Shown here in pieces: positions 34,089-41,968 of a DNA stretch of 64,000 bases (positions are counted from its first letter, which is position 1; the number at the start of each line of letters is the position of its first letter). A model generated the notes under the pieces. The model did not search any database. It worked only from the letters and a program-made list of their open reading frames with translations, and was not told where the DNA came from. Location of the stretch: positions 28,090 to 92,089 of the forward strand of contig UQSX01000005.1 in NCBI GenBank assembly GCA_900543715.1, written 5' to 3'. Source of the DNA: an uncultured Blautia sp. Lineage in GTDB: Bacteria; Bacillota; Clostridia; Lachnospirales; Lachnospiraceae. The translations under genes were made by a program, and so were the position numbers.

Positions 34089-36717
34089 ATTTTCTGCGCA
34101 GCCTTCCTTTTATCTTTTCTGCATTTTCCCGGTCTTCCTCTGTCCGGACTTCTATTTTCATATCAGAGGGGCACACCGCATGCCATCTCAGGGTGTTCTC
34201 CAGTTCCCTGAGATTCTCTCCTTCCAGAAGCCAGTCCCGGTAAAATCCATTTTTCACCGTAAGTACCAGAGTATGGTCCTCCACTCCTATCTCCTGGATA
34301 GTTTTTAAAAAGTCTCCCCCCTTCTCTCCGTTTTCCTTCACGCTCTGGCAGAACTCCTGCCACTGTATAGGAAGAGTAAAAAACGAATATTCCTTTTCAA
34401 TTACCGGCCTGGCCTCTTGTTCCGGCATTTTTACTTGTTCCGGAGGAAGGCTTTCCTCCAGGAGATTTTCCAGGCCCCACAGAACCATGGCTTTATCCAG
34501 GGTATAATCTCCCACGCAGGCGGGGCAGCCATCCTCGCAGGAACATCCCTTTACCATATGAATGGCCTTTTCCAGGATTTCAGGTACCAGATCATAAATT
34601 TTTTCCGAGTATCCCAGTCCCCCCTCATACCGGTCATAGATAAAGAGGGACACCTTTTCTTCCTGAAAAATATCCGGTATTCTGGCATTATTGGAAATCA
34701 CAGTATCTATATCCGAGCTTTCTGTCATAGTCACCATCATGGCAGCATTCTTTACCGCAAAGGCCAGTCCCTCAAAATGGTTATTCAGCATCAGCTCCCC
34801 ACTTTTCGCAGGCACCAGCAGATTTCGATAAACTCTTGTGACATTCTCCGGAATATGGATCCAGGTACTCTCCGTATCATAATCCTTCCGCAAAGGCCTT
34901 AGGAGGCTTACATAGCCCAGATTCTGATGATTATGGAACTGGAGCTTCTTGTACATGGAGATGACTTCCTCCACGTTAATATCCCCAAAATGGATCCTGC
35001 ACCTTCCCAGCTCTTCCTCTCTGAAAGTCTGAAGGATCCTGGTCTCCTGGGTTCCTGAGGGTACCGTGTAATAATTTCCGGAAAAGGGAACTCCATAGGC
35101 GGTCCTGGACTCCAGATCCAGTTTCAGCACCTCATACAGCTCCCCTTCATGGATATATACCGCTCCCGGGTAAAGCTCATGGAAAGCCTGGGTTTCATCC
35201 ATCTGGGTAATCTCCCGGTTTTCCTTTTCAAGAAGCAGCTTATATCTGGACTTGTCCATATTCCGCAGACTGTAGTCTCCTGCAGGAAAAGCCTCTCCCG
35301 CCCAGGCAAAACGTCCAGCCATACTCTCCACTTCTCCTGCATTTAAAAGCACCGGGATAATCTCCCCCAGATCTGGGAAAAGACCTGCGTCATCTAAAGA
35401 CAGGGGCATCTCCGCCGCAGCCGCCCGGATATGGGCCAGTTCAATGAGAAGATTATCCGGGTCCACAATAGCATTTTCGCTGCTTTTGGAAAACAGCCAC
35501 TCCGGATCCAGAGCAATATACTGATCAAAAGGCTGATTTTCCAGGATAAGATAGTTTACGCATTTTTCCCCGTTTCTTCCGGCTCTTCCCGTCTGCTGCC
35601 AGAATGAAGCCCGTGTTCCCGGGTACCCTGCCAGTACCGTACAGTCCAGACTGCCAATATCAATCCCCAGTTCCAGGGCATTGGTAGATACCAGGCCGGC
35701 CAGTTCTCCTGTGATCATTTTCTCCTCAATGTTCTTCCTCTCCACAGGAGTATATCCCCCTCTGTACCCGGCAATTTTCCTGGAAATCCCGTTTTCCTCC
35801 ATTTTATCCCTGGCTTCCTTCAGGATAACCTCCACATTTCTCCTGGATTTTCCGAACACAATAAAATGATGGTTCCCTGCTGTCAGGGCCGGTATCAGCT
35901 CCGCTGCCAGCCAGGAGGCCGGCCTTCTGCCGTAAATCTTATCATTCTTTCCCTTAATTTCCGGTGGAAGGAGCAGTCGGTATTCTTTTTCAGGAGCGGC
36001 CGACCCGTCCTTATCCACCAGAACAAATTTCTCCCCACAGATTTTCTCCGCCAGCTCACCAGGATTGGCAATGGTGGCCGAACTGCACAAAAACTGAGGT
36101 CTGGAGCCGTAATAGCCGCAGACACGCTTCATCCGCCGGAAAATATTGGCCAGATGAGCCCCGAAAGCACCCCGGTAGGTGTGGAGTTCATCAATGACCA
36201 CATATTTCAGATTCGAGAAAATAAAGTCGAACCCATAGCTGCTGTGATTTGGAAGGAAAGCAGAATTCAGCATTTCCGGATTGGTAAGGATAATGTTGGC
36301 ACTTTTCCGTATCCTGCTCCGTTCCGCCTGCATAGTATCTCCATCATAAACTCCAGCGTTGATCCGCCCATTTCCGAAATATTCCAGAACAGGCTGCAGC
36401 GCCCGGTACTGGTCGCTGGCAAGGGCTTTGGTAGGATAGACAAAAACTGCTCTGGTCAGAGGATTCTTTAAAATCTCCTGGAGCACCGGCAAAAGAAAGC
36501 TGAGGGTCTTCCCACTGGCCGTGGAAGTGGTGATCACCACGTTTTTTCCCTCCCGGGCCTTCTCAAACATTTCTGCCTGATGGCTGTACAGGCTGGGAAT
36601 TCCTTCCAGTTTCAGGAACTCCCGGATATCCGGATGGAGAGAAGATGGAAACTCCTGAAAAACTGCCTTCCGCTCTGGCACGGTCTTCTGATAAACGGTA
36701 AAGTTTTCTATATTCAT
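34069..36717 (-). CDS. DEAD/DEAH-box helicase with C-terminal zinc domain (MrfA/YprA-like)
   Basis: SF2 helicase of 882 residues. Motif I TSTASGKTLSFLLPVL near residue 62, motif II VVIDELHTYRGAFGAHLANIFRR, motif III CSSATIANPGELAE, motif V TNALELGIDIGSLDCTVLAGYPGTRASFWQQTGRAGRNG. The C-terminal DUF1998 (MZB) domain has four cysteines in GCSCEDGCPACVGDY near residue 720, then an extra tail of about 150 residues. B. subtilis MrfA, with the nuclease MrfB, repairs mitomycin C cross-links; MrfB is not adjacent here. Start at 36717 with GGAGG, first gene of the MrfA-UvrD-ATL cluster. Confidence 0.9.
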   Translation of the reverse strand: MNIENFTVYQKTVPERKAVFQEFPSSLHPDIREFLKLEGIPSLYSHQAEMFEKAREGKNVVITTSTASGKTLSFLLPVLQEILKNPLTRAVFVYPTKALASDQYRALQPVLEYFGNGRINAGVYDGDTMQAERSRIRKSANIILTNPEMLNSAFLPNHSSYGFDFIFSNLKYVVIDELHTYRGAFGAHLANIFRRMKRVCGYYGSRPQFLCSSATIANPGELAEKICGEKFVLVDKDGSAAPEKEYRLLLPPEIKGKNDKIYGRRPASWLAAELIPALTAGNHHFIVFGKSRRNVEVILKEARDKMEENGISRKIAGYRGGYTPVERKNIEEKMITGELAGLVSTNALELGIDIGSLDCTVLAGYPGTRASFWQQTGRAGRNGEKCVNYLILENQPFDQYIALDPEWLFSKSSENAIVDPDNLLIELAHIRAAAAEMPLSLDDAGLFPDLGEIIPVLLNAGEVESMAGRFAWAGEAFPAGDYSLRNMDKSRYKLLLEKENREITQMDETQAFHELYPGAVYIHEGELYEVLKLDLESRTAYGVPFSGNYYTVPSGTQETRILQTFREEELGRCRIHFGDINVEEVISMYKKLQFHNHQNLGYVSLLRPLRKDYDTESTWIHIPENVTRVYRNLLVPAKSGELMLNNHFEGLAFAVKNAAMMVTMTESSDIDTVISNNARIPDIFQEEKVSLFIYDRYEGGLGYSEKIYDLVPEILEKAIHMVKGCSCEDGCPACVGDYTLDKAMVLWGLENLLEESLPPEQVKMPEQEARPVIEKEYSFFTLPIQWQEFCQSVKENGEKGGDFLKTIQEIGVEDHTLVLTVKNGFYRDWLLEGENLRELENTLRWHAVCPSDMKIEVRTEEDRENAEKIKGRLRRKYGDKGE

Positions 36718-36780
36718 ATGCGTCCTCCTTCTCTCCTGGTAAACTTCCGATGTTTTATTCCAAATTCCTTCGTCTGAAAT

Positions 36781-36809
36781 TTAGTATATCGGAAATCCCC
36801 ATCTCTGTC
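36781..36809 (-). promoter_or_regulatory. Candidate promoter of the repair cluster
   Basis: Minus-strand TGGACA and TATACT separated by 17 bp, with the -10 near 36783-36788, about 65 bp upstream of the MrfA-like start. I see no LexA-type box (CGAAC...GTTCG) in the upstream 230 bp. Confidence 0.45.
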
Positions 36810-36945
36810 CATAGAGCAAGTTTTCATTTGGAAATAGCACCTCCCCGGGTACTCACACGTTCTTTCCCACTTATACCTGCACCTTTCCCACTGCCGGGCG
36901 GGTCTGGGACTTTCACCCCTTAGAACGTGCGCCCGCCGGGCGCAC
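36810..36945 (-). mobile_element. 5' fragment of a group IIC intron
   Basis: On the minus strand the sequence starting at 36945 is GTGCGCCCGGCGGGCGCAC, then GTTCTAAGGGGTGAAAGTCCC and AGACCCGCCCGGCAG. This is the beginning of domain I of bacterial group IIC introns as I remember them (GUGYGCCCGGC..., a small hairpin, then ...UAGGGUGAGAGUCCCGAAC...). It begins directly after the T-run of an intrinsic terminator, the exact site preferred by group IIC introns. No reverse transcriptase or domain V is present, so only a 5' remnant is left; the right boundary is uncertain. Confidence 0.55.
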
Positions 36946-36980
36946 CAGAAAACAGCACCCGGCCTTCCGGCCGGATGCTG
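36946..36980 (-). terminator. Terminator of the YesM/YesN pair
   Basis: Minus strand: CAGCATCCGGCC pairs with GGCCGGGTGCTG (GGAA loop, one G-U pair), followed by TTTTCTG. It closes the two-component transcript and was the landing site of the intron fragment. Confidence 0.75.
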
Positions 36981-37000
36981 TCCGTATATTTTCCCCATTA

Positions 37001-37729
37001 TCATACCTTTTTCTGAAGTACAAACTGTTTGGCAGATACCCCCGTATATTCTTTAAAAACCTTTGAAAAGTATTTTTGTTCCGGATAACCAACTGCCACA
37101 GCAACTTCATAGATCTTCATATCTGTTGTCAGCAGCAGTTCTTTTGCTTTTTCCATTCGTATTTTCCGGACGTAAGCAGAGAAAGTCATCCCCGTTTCTT
37201 TCGTAAATAACATGCTGATATACTGGGGCGTCACTTTGTATTCTTCGGCATAGGTACTCAGAGATATCCTTGTTGCGTAGTCACGCTTTACCGCATTCAT
37301 GATTATATTCACAAGATTTGAATATTCTTCTGACGTTTCTGCCACAGCCTCTCCCTGGGGATTCAGTTTTTCCAGTAATTTTTTTACATCCGAAATCGTC
37401 ACCGGTTTTAAGAGATAGTCCGTCACTCCATAGGAAATTGCAGTCTGTGCGTAACGGAATTCTGCATATCCGCTCAAAATGATAAATGTACAGCCTATAT
37501 TCATTTCCCTGGCCTTACGGATCATTTCCAGTCCTTCGATTTTAGGCATTCGGATATCCGTGATTACAATATCCGGCTGCAGGTCCTGGATCATCTTTAA
37601 TCCTTCAAGTCCGTTTTCCGCCTCTCCTATCACTTTTACCCCCATATTTAAGCGCTGAATAAGTCTGGAGAGTCCGTCTCGGATCCGGAATTCATCTTCT
37701 ACAACAATCAGGGTTTTCAAACCAGTCAC
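37001..37729 (-). CDS. AraC-type response regulator (YesN-like)
   Basis: 242 residues: an N-terminal receiver (TLIVVEDEFRIRDGLSRLI; phospho-aspartate in IVITDIRMPKIEG near residue 56; lysine in LLKPVTISDV near residue 107) and a C-terminal double helix-turn-helix of AraC type (LSTYAEEYKVTPQYISMLFTKETG, then IYEVAVAVGYPEQKYFSKVFKEYTG). It starts with GTG in a 4-nt overlap (GTGA) with the kinase stop. With the YesM kinase it likely activates the adjacent glycoside locus. Confidence 0.93.
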   Translation of the reverse strand: MTGLKTLIVVEDEFRIRDGLSRLIQRLNMGVKVIGEAENGLEGLKMIQDLQPDIVITDIRMPKIEGLEMIRKAREMNIGCTFIILSGYAEFRYAQTAISYGVTDYLLKPVTISDVKKLLEKLNPQGEAVAETSEEYSNLVNIIMNAVKRDYATRISLSTYAEEYKVTPQYISMLFTKETGMTFSAYVRKIRMEKAKELLLTTDMKIYEVAVAVGYPEQKYFSKVFKEYTGVSAKQFVLQKKV

Positions 37730-39528
37730 TCCCTCTCCTCATCCTCAAAGGAACTCTGCTTTGTCTCCGGAATAACCAAAACAAGTTCCGTGCCATAGCC
37801 CAGTTCACTTTCAACTCTTATTTCGGCTTCATCATGATAATAAATTTTCAGACGGTTTACCACATTGCTGATTCCTATGCTCCGGCTGTCCAGGGCTTTC
37901 TTTTCCAGGATATTTTTCCTCAGATTTTCCAACTGTTCACAGGACATGCCGCTTCCGTTATCTTTTATGGAGATCTGGAGTTTCTGATCTTCCCGTATAA
38001 AAGCTTTTACAGTAATGATGCCGCCTTCCTTTGTTTCCCGAAATGCGTGAAGGATGCTGTTCTCTATCAGAGGCTGGAGCAGCATCTTATAAATCGGATA
38101 ATCCAGGCAATTCTCCGCCACATCATATACACAGTCAAAGGAATCGTTAAAACGTTCTCTCTGCAGAAAAACATATTTTTTCAGCCACTCGATCTCAACA
38201 GAAAGGGGAACAATACCATTAATGTTGGATATGCTGTACCGCAGAAGACTGCCCAGTATCCCCAGCATATCGCTGATTTCTTCTTCCCCGGCGTCAATCG
38301 CCCGCCAGTTAATAGAATCCAGGGTATTATACAGAAAATGGGGATTGATCTGTGCCTCCAGCGCTTTAATCTCCGCATTCTTCTGTCTCTCAGAGGCTTC
38401 CTGTATTTCGTTGTTTTTCTGTTTCAATGCTTCCACAAGAGAATTATTCCGGTCTACCATGCGGTTAAACTGATGGGAAATCAAATACAGGTCGTCATTT
38501 TGATTCAAATGCACTTTCAGTGACCGGCTTTCATCAAGATCATAATTTTCAATGGCGTCTCCTATCTTTCGTATCTCGCCGATATAGCGTCCAGTAAAGC
38601 GGATGACAACTGCAAAAGAAATACCCATGATAACCAGCGTCAGTAAAAGCACCATTTGGTTAAAGTTTCTTACATCTCTTCGCTGCACATCTTTATCTAC
38701 AATATAGGAAGCTGTCCATCCGGTATCATCGATCTCCTGGTCAATTTTATAATAATTCTTATTTTTATACTGTTCTTCAAGATACTTCGTCAGGTTTTTT
38801 CCGATAGCGCTGCCGCTGGTTCCATTTAAGATAAATCCATCAGCGTCTGTAACAACGGTCTCTACTCCTTCATCGTTTGCAGCGCCTTGCTGATCCAGGA
38901 GCATTTGATTGCTGATGGCATAGATCAGCAGCCCGCTGCGCTCTTTTGTCATTAAATTTCTCACTGGCATAGCAAGAAGTATGACCAGGTCATTCTGACC
39001 CGCCTCTCCAAGAAGATTATATGCAGATGTGATTTTTGCCCTCCTGGGATCTTTGATATCTTCCCTTATTTTTTGCCGGCTGTCAGCCGTAAGCCACAAA
39101 GGTATCTCATTTCTCCCGTACCATTTAGAATAGGATACATATAGATCATTGTCCGCAATAAAAACCACGCTGCGCACATAAGACAGCGAATAGACCGCAG
39201 ACTGGAGCATGGTCTGCATATTTTGAATGTCTGCTGTATAAAGCTTATCTTCCTCATTGATAGAGGCTGCCAGATTAATAAAGTCCTTCTCCGTTATCAG
39301 CTCAAAAAAGGAATCCTTATAGTTTCCCATCCGTTCGCTGACGATCATATCATGCTGCTTTGCGTTTTGGCTGATCAGTTGTTCTGAACGCTCATAAAGA
39401 CTTCTTGAATAAATCTCATTTGCCACCACTATGATAAGAATAGTAGGAACAATAGACAGTATCACGAAAATCAGCATAATCTTACGCAGCAGCCAGCTTC
39501 TCTTCTTCTTTGTGCCAGTACTTTTCAA
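37726..39528 (-). CDS. Sensor histidine kinase, YesM family
   Basis: 600 residues, TTG start with GAGGGG upstream. Two membrane helices (about 13-35 and 290-312) flank an extracytoplasmic dCache-like sensor domain, followed by HAMP, the His_kinase domain with NPHFLYNTLDSINW (phospho-histidine near residue 397) and a HATPase_c domain with LQPLIENSILHAF and DNGSGM. YesM kinases commonly sense extracellular oligosaccharides or their binding proteins and control carbohydrate ABC loci. It is encoded behind the GH31 genes but has its own promoter. Confidence 0.93.
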   Translation of the reverse strand: MKSTGTKKKRSWLLRKIMLIFVILSIVPTILIIVVANEIYSRSLYERSEQLISQNAKQHDMIVSERMGNYKDSFFELITEKDFINLAASINEEDKLYTADIQNMQTMLQSAVYSLSYVRSVVFIADNDLYVSYSKWYGRNEIPLWLTADSRQKIREDIKDPRRAKITSAYNLLGEAGQNDLVILLAMPVRNLMTKERSGLLIYAISNQMLLDQQGAANDEGVETVVTDADGFILNGTSGSAIGKNLTKYLEEQYKNKNYYKIDQEIDDTGWTASYIVDKDVQRRDVRNFNQMVLLLTLVIMGISFAVVIRFTGRYIGEIRKIGDAIENYDLDESRSLKVHLNQNDDLYLISHQFNRMVDRNNSLVEALKQKNNEIQEASERQKNAEIKALEAQINPHFLYNTLDSINWRAIDAGEEEISDMLGILGSLLRYSISNINGIVPLSVEIEWLKKYVFLQRERFNDSFDCVYDVAENCLDYPIYKMLLQPLIENSILHAFRETKEGGIITVKAFIREDQKLQISIKDNGSGMSCEQLENLRKNILEKKALDSRSIGISNVVNRLKIYYHDEAEIRVESELGYGTELVLVIPETKQSSFEDEERE

Positions 39529-39549
39529 TGCTTTTTCCCCTCAAATTTA

Positions 39550-39591
39550 AATTTTAGGCAAACTGCGGCCCTAGAAACATAGTTTGCCTGC
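39550..39591. other. Inverted repeat upstream of the kinase gene
   Basis: A 9-bp inverted repeat (AGGCAAACT / AGTTTGCCT) with a loop of about 16 nt lies in the kinase leader between its promoter and start codon. It is not followed by a T-run on either strand, so it is more likely a leader-RNA structure or operator than a terminator. Confidence 0.4.
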
Positions 39592-39635
39592 ACTTCGTTT
39601 CCTGGCCGCAGATATCACAGAGTTTCAGTCTGACT

Positions 39636-39664
39636 ATTATATCATGAGAATCTGTGCTGTCCAA
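39636..39664 (-). promoter_or_regulatory. Promoter of the YesM/YesN two-component genes
   Basis: Minus-strand TTGGAC (39659-39664) and TATAAT (39636-39641), spacer exactly 17 bp, in the 158-bp gap between the second GH31 gene and the kinase gene. It would let the sensor pair be made without induction of the transport and enzyme genes. Confidence 0.65.
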
Positions 39665-39686
39665 ATTTATCTTTCAAATGTCCTGT

Positions 39687-41951
39687 TTATGATTCCGTCA
39701 TTACCAGCTCTGCCAAAATATTTTTATCTGTTTCACACACCACAGATAAATTCTTTCCGCCGTCAGAAGTGAGCCTTAGTTTTCCATTTTCATAACTCAT
39801 CTGAATATGGATTTTCTTTTGACCATTCATATCCGGGATCGTGATTTCTGCAGGTACTCCTTCTTTTGGCTCATAGACTTTCAGCACAGTGTCTGTATGA
39901 TAATCGTAATCCGGCCGTTCTTCTTCTTTCCCAACCGGCAGGATCGTATTTTCCCGTACCAGCAGAGGAAGATGAAAATAGTCAAAAGTTTCTGTATACC
40001 ATCTTTCGCCCTCTTTTACTTCTCCGGTCAGATAATTGGTCCATTTCCCCTTGGGGACATAATAAGTAACCCTTCCGGACTCGCTGAATATAGGCGCTAC
40101 AAGAAGAGAGTCTCCCAGCATATACTGGCGGTCCAGCATCACACAGGTAGGATCATCTGGAAATTCCATAATCATGGGACGCATCATAGGAATCCCTTCT
40201 TCATGAGCTTTTACAGCCATTCCATACAGATAGGGCATAAGTGAACATTTCAATTTCACAAAAGTCCCCAGGACCTCACACGCCTCATCATCAAAGAGCC
40301 ACGGCACCCGGTAAGAAGTAGAACCATGCAGCCGGCTGTGAGAGCTCAGCAGGCCAAACTGGCACCAGCGTTTGTACACATCAGCCGTGGCAGTCTGCTC
40401 AAAACCGCCCATATCATGGCTCCAGAATCCAAATCCTCCCAGAGAAAGGGAAAGTCCCCCTCTTAAATCTTCTGCCATAGACTGGTAGGTTGCCGTACAG
40501 TCTCCGCCCCAGTGTACAGGAAACTGCTGGCAGCCGGCAGTTGCAGAGCGGGCAAACAGGCAGGCCTCATTTTTCCCCCGTTTTCTTTCCAGTAATTCAA
40601 ATACAACTTTATTGTAAAGATAAGTATAATAATTATGCATTCGCACAGGGTCGCTGTGATCATAATATTGAATTCCCGTCACCGGAATCCGCTCGCCAAA
40701 ATCCGTCTTAAAGGCGTCTACTCCCATATCCAGCAGAACTTCCAGTTTATTCTGATACCATTTGCAGGCTGCCGGATTCGTAAAATCTACCAGAGCCATT
40801 CCTGCCTGCCAGCGGTCGCACTGCCATACGGTTCCATCTGTATTTTTTACAAAATATCCCTTCTCCATTCCTTCCTGGAATAAGGAAGACTTTTGCCCCA
40901 CATAGCTGTTGATCCAGCAGCATATGTGCAGCCCCTTTTCTTTATACCGACGCAGCATCCCCTCCGGATCCGGAAATGTATCCGGGTCCCAGGTGAAATT
41001 TACCCACTCATATCCCTTCATCCAAAAGCAGTCAAAATGGAATACATGGAGTGGGATGTCACGATCCTTCATTCCCTGGATAAATCCGGTTACAGTATCT
41101 TCATCATAACTGGTAGTAAAAGATGTAGTCAGCCATAGTCCGAAAGTCCAGGCCGGCGGAAGGGCAGGCATTCCCAAAAGTCTGTTATAAAGCTGTACCG
41201 TCTTTTTTGGCGTTCCTCCATTTATCACATAATAGTCCAGACATTCTGTTTTCATGGAAAACTGTACACGTTCTACTTTTTCACTGCCTACCTCAAACTG
41301 TACATCGCCGGGATTGTCTACAAAAATACCATATCCTTTATTTGACACATAAAAAGGAACATTTTTATAAGTCTGTTCTGAGGCAGTACCTCCGTCCTCA
41401 TTCCAGATCTGCACTTCCTGTCCGTTTTTTATAAAAGGCGTATAGCGTTCTCCCAGACCGTAAATATATTCTCCCACATCCAGAAGTAATTGTTCTACCA
41501 GATAATCCGCTTTTTCTTCTCTGTCATACATACAGGCTTCATTCCTATACCCGGAATCTGTCAGCAGGCGCCCTTCTGACAGGTAGGATACATGCCAGGA
41601 ATTGGCCCGTTTATCAATTACAGCCTCTGTCTCTCCGGAAGTGAAAATCAGCCTGTCCTTCTCTTCTCTGATAGAAACATAGTCCCCCTTCTCTTCTGCC
41701 TTCTGAAAATGCGGGCTTCTGTTTGGCCGTCCGGCAAAATGTACCATGGAAACTTTTATTACGTTGGGTATGGGACTTGAAAATTTCAGTGTCAGCATTG
41801 GCTGATTCAGTGTGTCTCCTCTGTCGCCAATATGGTTTGTAGCAGCATAAACAGTCAGTTCATTTTTCTTTATTTCATGATCCCAATATTCTACTGCATA
41901 ATGAGGCTCATACCTCTCTCTGACACGCCAATATCCAAATGTAAATTTCAT
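39687..41951 (-). CDS. GH31 alpha-xylosidase (YicI-like)
   Basis: 754 residues, cytosolic (no signal peptide). The catalytic barrel shows FHFDCFWMKGYEW and HICCWINSYVGQKS, the nucleophile in DAFKTDFGERIP near residue 415 and the acid/base aspartate in HWGGDCTATYQSM near residue 484. These positions and the KTDFGE motif are those of E. coli YicI, an alpha-xylosidase acting on isoprimeverose-type units of xyloglucan. It follows the other GH31 gene by 17 bp, with the ABC transporter genes upstream. The exact glycoside specificity remains inference. Confidence 0.92.
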   Translation of the reverse strand: MKFTFGYWRVRERYEPHYAVEYWDHEIKKNELTVYAATNHIGDRGDTLNQPMLTLKFSSPIPNVIKVSMVHFAGRPNRSPHFQKAEEKGDYVSIREEKDRLIFTSGETEAVIDKRANSWHVSYLSEGRLLTDSGYRNEACMYDREEKADYLVEQLLLDVGEYIYGLGERYTPFIKNGQEVQIWNEDGGTASEQTYKNVPFYVSNKGYGIFVDNPGDVQFEVGSEKVERVQFSMKTECLDYYVINGGTPKKTVQLYNRLLGMPALPPAWTFGLWLTTSFTTSYDEDTVTGFIQGMKDRDIPLHVFHFDCFWMKGYEWVNFTWDPDTFPDPEGMLRRYKEKGLHICCWINSYVGQKSSLFQEGMEKGYFVKNTDGTVWQCDRWQAGMALVDFTNPAACKWYQNKLEVLLDMGVDAFKTDFGERIPVTGIQYYDHSDPVRMHNYYTYLYNKVVFELLERKRGKNEACLFARSATAGCQQFPVHWGGDCTATYQSMAEDLRGGLSLSLGGFGFWSHDMGGFEQTATADVYKRWCQFGLLSSHSRLHGSTSYRVPWLFDDEACEVLGTFVKLKCSLMPYLYGMAVKAHEEGIPMMRPMIMEFPDDPTCVMLDRQYMLGDSLLVAPIFSESGRVTYYVPKGKWTNYLTGEVKEGERWYTETFDYFHLPLLVRENTILPVGKEEERPDYDYHTDTVLKVYEPKEGVPAEITIPDMNGQKKIHIQMSYENGKLRLTSDGGKNLSVVCETDKNILAELVMTES

Positions 41952-41968
41952 CTGCCTTTTCTCCTCTC

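Noticed and set aside
39550..39591. Terminator between the GH31 genes and the two-component genes
   Set aside because: The hairpin has no T-run on either strand and lies downstream of the kinase promoter, inside its leader.
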